A stretch of 49,766 nt of DNA from Verrucomicrobiota bacterium (GCA_013286145.1 JABDGH010000015.1:1574-51339); one strand, 5' to 3'; shown: positions 17,013 to 25,230, numbered from the stretch's first letter. A program made the numbers and translations. Notes: generated by a model from the sequence alone, not told the origin.

Positions 17013-17975
17013 TTAAGGAGCGGGCGCAGGTGCGGGTGCAGCAGAGGCTCCGGACGATGGGGCAAATCTCTGCATCATGGCTTTCTGCATGTCCAACTGG
17101 CTTTGAGATTGCTGACGATAAGTCGTCATTTGTTCCGGAGTCAGTATCTTGGCCAAGGCATCCTCCTTCGCTTTTGCTTGATTTTCCAAATAGGAAGCGG
17201 GGTTGGAGGGATTGGAACCAGGAGAGGTCTGCGGATTTATTTGAGCCTGATAAAGAGCGGCGTAAACCTGGTCTTTTTGCGTTTCAGAGAGTTGCAATGC
17301 GGGTGCCAGTTGATTCATCTGGTATGTAGCCATGGTTTCAGCCGTGCTTTTCTTTTCATCGTCCTGAATCTGCTGATAAGTGGTTTTCTGCTCCGGGGTT
17401 AGAATCTCATTGAGGGTTTTATCGACCCCTTTCGTCCGGTTGGGATCGTTAAAGGCATTTCTGATCGCCTGAGGATCTATTTTACCTCCCTGGAACATTT
17501 TGGTGCCCATCTCCTCAGCCATCTTCGACTCTTCGTCCATGGCCGCTTGCAAGGCAACCTCCTGTTGAGGGGTTAGATTGAGACGCGACTTGAGAAGAAG
17601 TAATTTCTGCTTATACCGTTGCGCCAAAGCCGCCTTTATAAAACCCGCCATCGGATTGGGTGCGGCGGTTTCAGAGCCTGATTTTTTTAAATCGTCCAAC
17701 TGGTGTTTGAGTTCGTTATTGCTGGAGGTTAGCTTTTGAACCTCGGCTGACAGATTATCGGCCTCACTCTTAAGTTTCTCGCTGCCTTGAGTGGCTTGAG
17801 TGAGATTTGTGGTTGCCGAGGCCAAGTCACCCTGAACTTGAACCAACTTTTGCCCGTCACCCAGATAGCTCGTGTAGGCAAATGTTCCGAGAATGCCTAC
17901 TGCCAGACCAGCCAGAGAACCCAGAAGCATGTTGCGCATGGAACGATCTTGGACTTGGCGATCCTGATGTGCCAA
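17013..17975 (-). CDS. Membrane-anchored protein with coiled coil and LTxxQ (Spy/CpxP-like) repeats
   Basis: This 320-residue protein has one N-terminal membrane helix (about 15-38), a coiled coil at 45-95 (leucine heptads with LKSEADNLSAEVQKLTSSNNE), and a helical region from 110 to 290. That region carries four LTxxQ-type motifs: LNLTPQQEVAL, ILTPEQKTTYQQ, LQLSETQKDQVY and ILTPEQMTTYRQ. The spacing suggests an internal duplication of a Spy/CpxP-like unit. Spy and CpxP are periplasmic chaperone/stress proteins; here the unit is tethered to the inner membrane. The tail is Ala/Pro-rich. A start at Met13 (17939) is possible. It is divergent from nuoA. Confidence 0.7.
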   Translation of the reverse strand: MAHQDRQVQDRSMRNMLLGSLAGLAVGILGTFAYTSYLGDGQKLVQVQGDLASATTNLTQATQGSEKLKSEADNLSAEVQKLTSSNNELKHQLDDLKKSGSETAAPNPMAGFIKAALAQRYKQKLLLLKSRLNLTPQQEVALQAAMDEESKMAEEMGTKMFQGGKIDPQAIRNAFNDPNRTKGVDKTLNEILTPEQKTTYQQIQDDEKKSTAETMATYQMNQLAPALQLSETQKDQVYAALYQAQINPQTSPGSNPSNPASYLENQAKAKEDALAKILTPEQMTTYRQQSQSQLDMQKAMMQRFAPSSGASAAPAPAPAP

Positions 17976-18072
17976 TTCAATTCAAAGGATGCTTTCCATA
18001 AGCATAACCCCCATCGTCGTGGCCGCAGGGATCATCTTGCCCTTGCCACAAAGGTCTGACACAATCCGCGCC

Positions 18073-18492
18073 ATGCCTCAGGATTATGTCCCCGTTTTCT
18101 TGCAAGTTGTCGCTGGAATACTCTTTGCCATCACCACCCTCGCCGCCTCCGTCATCATGGGTAAACGCGGCCGCGACAGCGCAGCCAAGGATCAGCCCTA
18201 TGAATGCGGCAAGGATCCGATTGGGCCGACGCACTCCCGCTTTTCCGTCAAATTTTACCTCGTGGCGATGCTCTTCATCCTTTTCGATATCGAAGTGGTG
18301 TTTATGTACCCCTGGGCGATGGTCTATCGCGAAATGCTGCGCGATAAGGTAAACCCCACCGGATACCTCATCGTTTATTCAATGTTCACCTTCGTCGGCA
18401 TTCTCTTCGTCGGTTATCTCTACGCCTTGAAGAAAAAGGCCTTCGATTGGACGCATAATCCCACTGCTTCCGCTCCGGTGAATCGCGCTTGA
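18073..18492 (+). CDS. nuoA: NADH-quinone oxidoreductase subunit A (orphan)
   Basis: This 139-residue membrane subunit of complex I has three transmembrane helices (about 8-30, 58-80, 90-112). The conserved loop is DQPYECGKDPIGPTHSRFSV followed by KFYLVAMLFILFDIEVVF. I start it at ATG 18073 (MPQDYVPVF), rejecting an ATG at 17989 that adds 28 atypical residues. nuoB and the remaining subunits are absent: the next gene is an unrelated permease. The rest of complex I must lie elsewhere, so nuoA is detached from its usual operon. Confidence 0.95.
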   Translation: MPQDYVPVFLQVVAGILFAITTLAASVIMGKRGRDSAAKDQPYECGKDPIGPTHSRFSVKFYLVAMLFILFDIEVVFMYPWAMVYREMLRDKVNPTGYLIVYSMFTFVGILFVGYLYALKKKAFDWTHNPTASAPVNRA

Positions 18493-18516
18493 TGGGAAGA
18501 TAGATTTCCCAAGACC

Positions 18517-19488
18517 GTGTTTTTCGCCGCCTTCGACCTTCCCACCGGCCCGGCTACGGCGGGAATTTCATGGCCCGATGTCGCCCTCTCCTTTTTTGCC
18601 ATTGTCCTGGAAGGCGCGCCATTCCTTCTCCTCGGGGCAATCGTTTCCGGGCTGGTCGATGTTTTCTTACCCGCAGGCGTAATCAAGGACTGGCTACCGC
18701 GTTCCAAGACAAAGGGCATTTTTGCCGCGCTTGGTGCCGGACTGATTTTTCCGCTCTGCGAATGTGGCGCGATGCCCATTGTCCAGCGACTCATCCGCAA
18801 GGGCGTCCCCCCTGCCGTCGCCACGACCTACATGCTCGCCGCGCCCGCGCTTAATCCGCTCGCCATGTTCAGCACCTACCTCGCCTTTCGCAACCAGGAT
18901 CCGTGGCTCATGGTCGCGCTTCGCTTCGGATTCAGTCTCGCTGTGCTTATCTTCCTCGGCCTGTGGCTGGTTCGTGTCCGCCCCGAACAGATGTTGCGGG
19001 CTGAAACTCTTCTTGGTTCCACGACCAGGAATCCGGAGCTTTCCCCCAATCCCGGACTGGTTCTTACTCCGCGCCCCGGCATGTCATTAGGCGGCCTGCA
19101 ACAATTCACGGGCGTGGTCATTCGCGATTTTACCGGCGTTCTTTTGTTCCTTGTCATCGGCGCGGCGGCGGCGGCTCTTTTTTCGACGGGCTTCAATCGC
19201 AACCTGCTTGCGCCCGTGGGCCAGAATCTCTTTTTCGGGCCTTTGGCGGGCATTCTCCTGGCACAGCTTCTTTGCCTTTGCAGCACGACAGACGCCTTCA
19301 TCATCGCCGCCTTCGCGCCATTTTCCATCCCGGCCAAGATTGCTTTTCTCGTCGCAGGTCCCTTGATCGACCTTAAACTTTACTGGCTTTATCGTAGCGC
19401 ATTTCAACCGCGCTTTGTCCACGGGTTGTGGTTACGTGCACTTGCAGCTACCTTTCTACTTACCCTGCTTTATTCCTTGCGCCCATGA
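18517..19488 (+). CDS. Permease, YcgR / SO_0444 (DUF318) family
   Basis: This 323-residue integral membrane protein has about eight helices and a GTG start. Two signatures of the COG0701 permease family are present: GLIFPLCECGAMPIVQRLI with the CECG motif near residue 80, and LLCLCSTTDAFIIAAF followed by IPAKIAFLVAGPLIDLK near residue 255. Members are proposed metal or metalloid exporters or permeases (the ArsP branch exports organoarsenicals), but substrates are mostly unproven. Its stop overlaps the start of a TIGR03943/DUF1980 protein, its usual partner (YcgR with YcgQ in Bacillus). That pairing has been linked by genome context to zinc supply, which I offer as a hint only. Confidence 0.88.
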   Translation: MFFAAFDLPTGPATAGISWPDVALSFFAIVLEGAPFLLLGAIVSGLVDVFLPAGVIKDWLPRSKTKGIFAALGAGLIFPLCECGAMPIVQRLIRKGVPPAVATTYMLAAPALNPLAMFSTYLAFRNQDPWLMVALRFGFSLAVLIFLGLWLVRVRPEQMLRAETLLGSTTRNPELSPNPGLVLTPRPGMSLGGLQQFTGVVIRDFTGVLLFLVIGAAAAALFSTGFNRNLLAPVGQNLFFGPLAGILLAQLLCLCSTTDAFIIAAFAPFSIPAKIAFLVAGPLIDLKLYWLYRSAFQPRFVHGLWLRALAATFLLTLLYSLRP

Positions 19489-20258
19489 TAGCTCGCTTTA
19501 CCCGTCAAATCTCTTTTTTTGCGCCTGCCGCCGTGATGAGCGCTTGGGCCACCGTCATGCTTCACACCGCCGCTTCCGGCCACCTCAATCGGTTGCTTAG
19601 CCCGACGTTCCGATCCTATGTCTTCACCGCAGCGATCATCTTATTGATCCTGAGCGCTCTGCACCTGATGCTCTACCAACCGGTATCTGTCACGGATGCG
19701 ACACCCCCCTCAAAGCGATTACGCCAGATGGGGCGCTGGCTTGTCCTGCTTTTGCCCGTTGTCGCCGCGTCGATTCTTTCACCCTCGGCGCTTTCCAGTA
19801 CCACTCTGGCCAATCGCACGACTTACGATTCCACCGCAGGGGTGACTCCCATGCCGACCATGAGCGACGCCAGCAAAGAAAATGTACAGGCCGCCCTTTC
19901 CACCGATCCCAATCAGCCCGTGCCGATGGAAGTGACCGACCTGGTTACGATCAGTCATTCGCCTGAGATGATCAAGACCTTCACCGGACGCCAGATTCGG
20001 ACGATTGGTTTTTTCGCCGCTCCACCCGGCCAATCGCAAAAACTGGTTCGTTGGATGATGTGGTGTTGCGCCGCGGATGCCCAACCCGTATCGGTGGAAC
20101 TTGGCGGCAATACATCGGGCAACTGGAAAGACACTCAATGGCTTGAAGTTACCGGCACAGCGGAATTTCCCTCAACACTGGGCCGCGTTATCCCAAAAAT
20201 CAATGTCACCAACATCAAGCCGACTAAAGAACCCGACGAGCCTTACCTTTCGCCGTAA
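19485..20258 (+). CDS. TIGR03943 (YcgQ/DUF1980) family protein
   Basis: This 257-residue protein starts at ATG 19485, overlapping the permease stop as ATGA. It has two N-terminal membrane segments (about 10-27 and 40-60), a third near 82-100, then a soluble C-terminal domain. The domain has the family's Cys-Cys feature in WMMWCCAADAQPVSVEL and ends with the typical beta strands. The function is unknown; it is nearly always found with the YcgR permease and probably forms a complex with it at the inner membrane. It converges with the outer-membrane protein gene; the 9-base gap lies within a small palindrome (CCTTTTCTAGAAAGG, 20262-20276). Confidence 0.85.
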   Translation: MIARFTRQISFFAPAAVMSAWATVMLHTAASGHLNRLLSPTFRSYVFTAAIILLILSALHLMLYQPVSVTDATPPSKRLRQMGRWLVLLLPVVAASILSPSALSSTTLANRTTYDSTAGVTPMPTMSDASKENVQAALSTDPNQPVPMEVTDLVTISHSPEMIKTFTGRQIRTIGFFAAPPGQSQKLVRWMMWCCAADAQPVSVELGGNTSGNWKDTQWLEVTGTAEFPSTLGRVIPKINVTNIKPTKEPDEPYLSP

Positions 20259-20267
20259 ATACCTTTT

Positions 20268-21347
20268 CTAGAAAGGATAGATGAGGGAAACCGTCGCGCC
20301 CGCATTCAGCATCGCATCCTTTCGGATGGAGGTTGGAGCAGAGGAGGCGTCGAAGGCATCCCCTGGAGAGGGAGAGCTTCGCGTAATGGTTCCCACATTT
20401 TGCCAGTAATCACCCGAGCCGCTTGCCCGGAGAATAAGCGGTTTGAAATCGTAGTAAAAACCGGCCTCGAACTGCTGCCTCAAGGCAAAATCATTTTTGC
20501 TTTCTTCCAGATGAGCGGTTGTCGTTCCGGGGCTATTGACGACCTGGTCTCCCTTGTAACTGGATTCGAGATCGAACAGCGATGTGCTGGCGCCGGCAAA
20601 GAGCACCAAACTTCTGGTGACAAACCCCTTGATTTCAAAGCCGAGCTTGGGCCCGTAATAACTATTCTCCATCGATTCGTTCAATGAAGTGTTGTTGGCC
20701 GCAATGGTGACGTTTTGTTGCTGTGTGGAGTATTTCTGGTCGTAGTAGGCAAAGGCAAATCCGGCTGCGGGTGTAAAAACAAGAAGTCCGTTGTCCACCG
20801 AATAATCTGTTTTGGCTAAAACTTCCGCGTTCACCATTTCATATTTGGCATGAAACATTGTTGCCAGCACGGAATTGCCCGGACTTGCAATGGATCCAAG
20901 CAAGGTGTCACCTGCGATGGAGCGCACGTCATAAAAGCCAGCACCCACTGCATCATCCGTTGCTGTAATCTTGTGATCATCGCCCAGGTAGCTTCCTGAG
21001 ACTTCCACGCGAAGATTGGTGCCAAGCCAATCCGCCGCCGGGGCATGGCTTATGATAAATCCCACTGTAGCGCCGCCCTGTCCAGCCACGTCTGAAGGGT
21101 TGTAAGTGAATGGCAGTGAGACAAATGAAGTGGCGCTGTCCCGGGCGGTGGGAAGCTGGTACTTGGAAGGATTAAACCAAACCGCTGATCCCCCCACCTT
21201 GACGTAGTAATCATCAAGCAAAGGCCGGGGAGTCATGGCGGGAGACTTAAACGCCGGTGCCTGAGAAGAATCCTCTTGGGCAAATAAATTTCCAGCAAGA
21301 ATAAGTCCTACCGTAAGACAGATGCCTAATCTGGGAAATGGTTTCAT
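20268..21347 (-). CDS. Predicted outer-membrane beta-barrel protein
   Basis: This 359-residue protein has a clear signal peptide (MKPFPRLGICLTVGLILAG, cleavage after NLFAQ). The mature part alternates hydrophobic and polar residues with many aromatic girdle residues (VKVGGSAVWFNPSKY, FAFAYYDQKYS, FEAGFYYDFKPLILRAS) and ends VSLIYPF, with the terminal Phe expected for BAM-dependent insertion. It does not match a porin or transporter family that I recognise. It lies downstream of glmM on the same strand, with a 132-base gap holding a weak hairpin. Confidence 0.72.
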   Translation of the reverse strand: MKPFPRLGICLTVGLILAGNLFAQEDSSQAPAFKSPAMTPRPLLDDYYVKVGGSAVWFNPSKYQLPTARDSATSFVSLPFTYNPSDVAGQGGATVGFIISHAPAADWLGTNLRVEVSGSYLGDDHKITATDDAVGAGFYDVRSIAGDTLLGSIASPGNSVLATMFHAKYEMVNAEVLAKTDYSVDNGLLVFTPAAGFAFAYYDQKYSTQQQNVTIAANNTSLNESMENSYYGPKLGFEIKGFVTRSLVLFAGASTSLFDLESSYKGDQVVNSPGTTTAHLEESKNDFALRQQFEAGFYYDFKPLILRASGSGDYWQNVGTITRSSPSPGDAFDASSAPTSIRKDAMLNAGATVSLIYPF

Positions 21348-21479
21348 GAAAATACCCTGCCTTCGATCAGTAAGATGTTAAGAGTGAGGCTATTTGCATC
21401 AAGACAATTTTTACAATAAAAAAGTAAAATGAGATGTAATGCGGATAAGCAGGGATTCGCATCCCCTGTCCCCACCCGG

Positions 21480-22832
21480 CTAAAGAGCCAGATGCTTTTT
21501 AATTGGTGCCAGCACGCGGTCAACAACCGGCTGCAAAAGAGCTTCATCGCGAGTCTCCACTAAAAGCCGGATTTTCGGCTCGGTGCCCGAGTATCGCAGT
21601 AGAATGCGCCCATTAACTCCCAATTCCTTTTCGATGGCTTTTATCGTGTCGGTCACCTCAGGCAACTCATCCAGCGGGACACGCTCGAGCACCTTCACGT
21701 TGACTAAAAGTTGCGAATACTTGCGCAGACCCTGACGCAGGCGGCTGATCGGTTCGCCGCTTGCTTTCATGATGCGCAATAATTCGAGCGCCGTGACCAA
21801 TCCATCACCGGTCGTATTGTAATCCCGCAGGATGATGTGGCCCGATTGCTCTCCGCCAAGATTCAGATCATGGGCCAGCATCTGTTCCAGCACGTAACGA
21901 TCTCCCACATTCGCGCGTAGAACTTTGCCGCCAGCCGCGGCAAAACATTCATCGAGACCGAGATTGCTCATCACCGTGGCCACAAGTGTATTTTTGGCGA
22001 GCTTGCCGTGTTTGAGCAGGTCGAGACCGATCACCGCAAGCATCTCGTCGCCATCGAGCAGCGAACCCGTTTCATCGCAACAGATAAGTCGATCTGCATC
22101 GCCATCATGGGAAAATCCAATGTCGGCTCCCAAGTCTTTCACCGCTTGCTGAATTATTTCCGGATATGTGCTGCCGCAACCTGCATTGATGTTCGTCCCA
22201 TTCGGTTCGATGTTGAACGACAACACCTCAGCGCCAAACCCTCGCAACACATGGGGCGTTGTTTCGTAGGCGGCTCCGTTTCCGGCATCGAGCACAATGC
22301 GGAGTCCGTGCAGGTCGAGACCCTGACCGTAAGTCTTGATCGCAAGTTCCGCGTAACGCCTTGCCGCATCAGGCCACGTTTCCAAACGCCCTGGTTTTGC
22401 CGCCTTTGCGCCTGACTTGCGCGAGACATTGTCAAAAATCAATCCTTCCAGTTCCAGTTCCAACGCATCGTCGCACTTGAGACCGTCTCCCTTGAAAATC
22501 TTGAGTCCATTGTCTTCAAAGGGATTGTGCGAGGCGCTGATGACAATACCCGCGCAGCCGTGCAGATGCCGCGTCAAAAAAGCAATGGCCGGTGTCGGCA
22601 CGACACCGACGAGCACTACATCCACTCCCATTGAGATGATACCGTTGGCCACGGCCTCTTCGAGCGCCGGCCCCGAAATCCGCGTATCGCGACCGATCAC
22701 TACAGGCTGGCCCTCCCGGCCAAATTTAGCCGCAACCGCCTGACCGAAAGCAGTTGCGAAATCCGGCGTCAGGGGTTCTTCATTGGCGCGACCACGAATG
22801 CCATCCGTTCCGAAAAGTCGCGATTGCGCCAT
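21480..22832 (-). CDS. glmM: Phosphoglucosamine mutase
   Basis: About 450 residues from ATG 22832 (MAQSRLFGTDGIRG); six upstream residues from 22850 are possible but atypical. It converts glucosamine-6-phosphate to glucosamine-1-phosphate for peptidoglycan and lipopolysaccharide. The phosphoserine is Ser101 in GIVISASHNPFEDNG, the metal loop is GFSHDGDADRLI, and the phosphate-binding loop is LLRYSGTEPKIRLLVE near the C-terminus. Length is normal. It is 26 bases downstream of the FKBP gene. Confidence 0.97.
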   Translation of the reverse strand: MAQSRLFGTDGIRGRANEEPLTPDFATAFGQAVAAKFGREGQPVVIGRDTRISGPALEEAVANGIISMGVDVVLVGVVPTPAIAFLTRHLHGCAGIVISASHNPFEDNGLKIFKGDGLKCDDALELELEGLIFDNVSRKSGAKAAKPGRLETWPDAARRYAELAIKTYGQGLDLHGLRIVLDAGNGAAYETTPHVLRGFGAEVLSFNIEPNGTNINAGCGSTYPEIIQQAVKDLGADIGFSHDGDADRLICCDETGSLLDGDEMLAVIGLDLLKHGKLAKNTLVATVMSNLGLDECFAAAGGKVLRANVGDRYVLEQMLAHDLNLGGEQSGHIILRDYNTTGDGLVTALELLRIMKASGEPISRLRQGLRKYSQLLVNVKVLERVPLDELPEVTDTIKAIEKELGVNGRILLRYSGTEPKIRLLVETRDEALLQPVVDRVLAPIKKHLAL

Positions 22833-22858
22833 AAAAGAAGTGGAAACCAATCCTCCAA

Positions 22859-23380
22859 TTATTTGGATTTAATCGCCACCATTTCGGTCTCGAAAATCAG
22901 CGTTGCGTTCGGTGGGATAACATCAGGATAACCTTGCATACCGTAACCGAGTTGCGGCGGAATAATCAGTTTGCGTTTTCCGCCGACTTTCATACCCGCA
23001 AGACCTTCGTCCCAACCCTTGATGACGGAACCCGCACCAAGAACAAGATCAAAAGGCTGATTACGATCATAGGACGAATCGAATTTCTTACCGTCCTGAA
23101 GTGTGCCCACGTAGTTCACTGAGATGGAATCGCCAGCCTTGGCTGCCGCTCCCTTGCCGACCACGAGATCGACGTATTTCAATCCCGAAGGCGTTGTGAT
23201 GATCGTCTTGCCACTGGCCTTGTCGGTTTCATTGGAGGCCATGCCCGCAGGAGCAGGAGCATTAGTTGACGGCTGATCTGGACTGGAGAAAATTTCGTTC
23301 ATGGTGCCCAAAGACAACACCACAACAAGGATTCCGGCAAAGACAAAACGTCGATAACAAAGAGTGGGGATCAATTTCAT
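22859..23380 (-). CDS. FKBP-type peptidyl-prolyl isomerase, membrane-anchored or exported
   Basis: About 173 residues from ATG 23380 (MKLIPTLCYRRFVFAG); the longer frame from 23488 adds 36 residues and runs to the end of the pilin gene. The N-terminus is a signal peptide or anchor (hydrophobic 11-28). The FKBP domain fills 70-172: VNYVGTLQDGKKFDSSYDR, VIKGWDEGLAGMKVGGKRKL, IPPQLGYGMQG and IPPNATLIFETEMVAIK, with the catalytic Tyr, Phe-Asp, Trp and Tyr positions all present. It should speed proline isomerisation in the periplasm. It follows the third pilin gene by 104 bases and precedes glmM. Confidence 0.92.
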   Translation of the reverse strand: MKLIPTLCYRRFVFAGILVVVLSLGTMNEIFSSPDQPSTNAPAPAGMASNETDKASGKTIITTPSGLKYVDLVVGKGAAAKAGDSISVNYVGTLQDGKKFDSSYDRNQPFDLVLGAGSVIKGWDEGLAGMKVGGKRKLIIPPQLGYGMQGYPDVIPPNATLIFETEMVAIKSK

Positions 23381-23484
23381 AAAGAACTCAGTTAAGGACA
23401 AGTCCCGGGAAAAAGCGAGCTTCCGGATGGCATCTTGATTTGAAGTCGCATCGCTACTCACGACAAATAGTAGCGGGAGGCCAA

Positions 23485-23691
23485 TCAATGGCTGCTTTGG
23501 GCGGTATCGAGAAGACTGTTGATCGCGCTGAAAATAAGGGTGATGCGGTTGCCCAACTGGGCAAAAACCCCTATCGCCACAACGGTGATGACCGCCAGGA
23601 TAAGCGCATATTCAACGAGAGTCTGGCCTTTTCGAGAAGTCGAACGAGCCCGGCAAAGCAAGGTGCCTAACGATTGAATGAAAGCTCTCAT
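23485..23691 (-). CDS. Flp-type (type IVb) pilin, divergent third copy
   Basis: 68 residues from ATG 23691; an upstream TTG (23727) gives 80. The prepilin peptidase site is RKG/QTLVEYALIL with Glu at +5 and Tyr at +6, the Flp signature, then a single hydrophobic helix (AVITVVAIGVFAQLG) and a short polar tail ending TAQSSH. The basic leader has 22 residues. It is clearly related to the two copies upstream but differs in the leader and tail. No Tad/Cpa assembly genes are present in the window. Confidence 0.87.
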   Translation of the reverse strand: MRAFIQSLGTLLCRARSTSRKGQTLVEYALILAVITVVAIGVFAQLGNRITLIFSAINSLLDTAQSSH

Positions 23692-23794
23692 AAGTGACAG
23701 GATGGTTGGGAGACTACACCAATCCAACAGCTACTACAACGGAAGAGAATTTTAATTAAAGAAAATTTCCAAGCCGATAAAAGATCGGCAAAGC

Positions 23795-23822
23795 GACTTG
23801 AGAGAATAGGACTTCTCAAGTC
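23795..23822 (-). terminator. Hairpin after pilin copy at 23834-24037
   Basis: On the minus strand GACTTGAGA pairs with TCTCAAGTC across a 10-base loop, 11 bases after the stop. A second small stem (GCCGAT / ATCGGC) follows at about 23773-23789. It is probably a transcription terminator or mRNA-stabilising hairpin, and it is duplicated with the gene. Confidence 0.55.
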
Positions 23823-23833
23823 ACTGAGAGCAC

Positions 23834-24037
23834 TTAGTGGCTCGTCTGAGCGGCCGACAGCTGGCTGCTGATGGTCGTGAACACTCCCTTGATCTGGTTG
23901 CCCAAGGCAATCAAGACCGAGATAGCCACCACCGAAATGAAGGCTAGGATCAGGGCGTACTCAACGAGGGTCTGGCCCTTCTTGCTCTTGAGACGACGCA
24001 GCGCAGATTTGGCGCGAATAATAACTTTGTTGATCAT
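23834..24037 (-). CDS. Flp-type (type IVb) pilin, copy 2
   Basis: This 67-residue prepilin has a basic 21-residue leader (MINKVIIRAKSALRRLKSKKG), cleavage before QTLVEYALIL (Glu +5, Tyr +6), a hydrophobic helix AFISVVAISVLIALG and the tail TTISSQLSAAQTSH. It is nearly identical to the copy at 24226-24429: four base differences, giving I/V and G/S changes in GNQIKGVF. A strong Shine-Dalgarno (GGAGGTGA at about 24044-24053 on the minus strand), unusual in this window, precedes the ATG, suggesting high expression expected of a major pilin. Confidence 0.92.
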   Translation of the reverse strand: MINKVIIRAKSALRRLKSKKGQTLVEYALILAFISVVAISVLIALGNQIKGVFTTISSQLSAAQTSH

Positions 24038-24186
24038 TGTAATTTCACCTCCTCTCCTAAAAAAATTTTAGAAATTTTTAGAAAGCTGCACTATTCAGTG
24101 TCCTGCCATGGTCTTATCGAAAGATTGCTCCATCTGCCAAGTGAAATTTTTAAAAAACGTGAGGTCGATACGAGATTCGGGAAAGC

Positions 24187-24214
24187 GACTTGAGAGAATG
24201 GAACTTCTCAAGTC
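24187..24214 (-). terminator. Hairpin after pilin copy at 24226-24429
   Basis: The same GACTTGAGA / TCTCAAGTC stem as at 23795-23822, 11 bases after the pilin stop, with two base changes in the loop. Its conservation in both copies supports a role in 3' end formation or stability. Confidence 0.55.
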
Positions 24215-24225
24215 ACTGAGAGCAC

Positions 24226-24429
24226 TTAGTGGCTCGTCTGAGCGGCCGACAGCTGGCTGCTGATGGTCGTGAACACGCTCTTGACCTGGTTGCCCAGGGC
24301 AATCAAGACCGAGATAGCCACCACCGAAATGAAGGCTAGGATCAGGGCGTACTCAACGAGGGTCTGGCCCTTCTTGCTCTTGAGACGACGCAGCGCAGAT
24401 TTGGCGCGAATAATAACTTTGTTGATCAT
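24226..24429 (-). CDS. Flp-type (type IVb) pilin, copy 1
   Basis: A 67-residue prepilin with the same leader, cleavage site and helix as the copy at 23834-24037; it differs at two residues (GNQVKSVF). It also has the strong GGAGGTGA ribosome-binding site ahead of its ATG. It is the first pilin after the roadblock gene in transcription order, separated from it by an AT-rich 312-base gap that probably contains a dedicated promoter. Confidence 0.92.
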   Translation of the reverse strand: MINKVIIRAKSALRRLKSKKGQTLVEYALILAFISVVAISVLIALGNQVKSVFTTISSQLSAAQTSH

Positions 24430-24448
24430 TGTAATTTCACCTCCTCTC

Positions 24449-24741
24449 TATAAAAAAATGTTCAAAACTTAAAAAGTGTCTCTGTTCTGCGATTCACCAA
24501 TGTCTTGTCCGAAAAGATCATTTCGTGTGCCAAGTGATTTTTTTTCTTAAAAAAGATTTTATACTGTAACCGACAGGCTTCCCATCACATTCGCAACACT
24601 CACAAAATAAATTAGTTACATCGTCTTTTATATACTTTTTATAAAAAATATGTAAAAAGAAATCAATAAAAAAGTGTAATTCTGCCTTTATCTTGTCGTA
24701 GAAAAATAAAACCGGACATTTTTTGCCTATCTACTGGGTGT
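24449..24741 (-). promoter_or_regulatory. AT-rich pilin upstream region
   Basis: No gene is found between the roadblock stop (24742) and the first pilin (ATG 24429). The stretch is very AT-rich, with long A/T runs. On the minus strand a TATAAA lies at about 24557-24562, about 130 bases before the pilin start, and TTGGCAC with a partial -24/-12 look lies about 100 bases before it. The position suggests a pilin promoter with a long leader, but neither box is convincing. Confidence 0.4.
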
Positions 24742-25212
24742 TTAGGTGATAGCAGCAGTATCATTCAGGAAATCGCCTTCAAGCAACAGTGGACTCGCTT
24801 GCGCTTCTTTTTCGCGGGCCACTTGCAATAAATCATTCAAGGAACCGGTCACCTGCTGAGCATAAAAGCGAACCAGACCAATATTGGTTTTTTCACCAAA
24901 AATGGTGACCAGAAGGCATTCGTGATGAAGAGCGCTCATCAATATATGCTGACCATGGCCTTCGTGGTAGAGCGCGCTGAACTCTGATTCACCGAGCCGC
25001 TTGGCCAGTTCGTGGGTAGCAGCAAAAGAACCGGCAGCCAGGGCGGATAAAATACTGAGGTCAAGCGTGCCGGTGTCGCCGTTTTGAGCAAAGAGATTGC
25101 CCCCTTTATCGACGAGAGCAGACCATTGCGCTTCCGATTTCTTGAGAAAATCGGCCAAATGGAGTTCTATCGCCATTTGGTCTTCGGCCGTGAGCATTCC
25201 AATTCCAGTCAT
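24742..25212 (-). CDS. Roadblock/LC7 domain protein (MglB-like)
   Basis: This 156-residue protein has one roadblock/LC7 domain at about 15-125: a long N-terminal helix, the beta strand WSALVDKGGNLFAQNGD, then ILSALAAGSFAATHELAKRLG, and HILMSALHHECLLVTIFG. Roadblock proteins such as MglB act as GTPase-activating or regulatory partners of MglA-like small GTPases. The neighbour at 25231-25914 is such a GTPase, 18 bases upstream in the same operon, so partnership is a strong inference. The start could be Met1 or Met6. The C-terminal 25 residues are acidic and not part of the domain. Confidence 0.88.
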   Translation of the reverse strand: MTGIGMLTAEDQMAIELHLADFLKKSEAQWSALVDKGGNLFAQNGDTGTLDLSILSALAAGSFAATHELAKRLGESEFSALYHEGHGQHILMSALHHECLLVTIFGEKTNIGLVRFYAQQVTGSLNDLLQVAREKEAQASPLLLEGDFLNDTAAIT

Positions 25213-25230
25213 AGGTATTTATTTTTCAGG

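Larger units (their letters stand above)
23791..24448. repeat. Tandem duplication of a pilin unit (266 bp repeated at 392-bp spacing)
   Basis: Bases 23791-24056 and 24183-24448 match with about six differences by hand count. The match covers the 3' hairpin, the pilin gene and the ribosome-binding site. Upstream regions beyond this are recognisably similar (both contain CACTTGGCA and ATCTTT...) but much more diverged, so the promoter parts have drifted while the gene is nearly unchanged. Confidence 0.9.

Noticed and set aside
24520-24540. Possible sigma-54 promoter upstream of the first pilin
   Set aside because: TTGGCAC fits the -24 box, but the -12 GC is missing (reads GA), and in the second copy the spacing is wrong by two bases.
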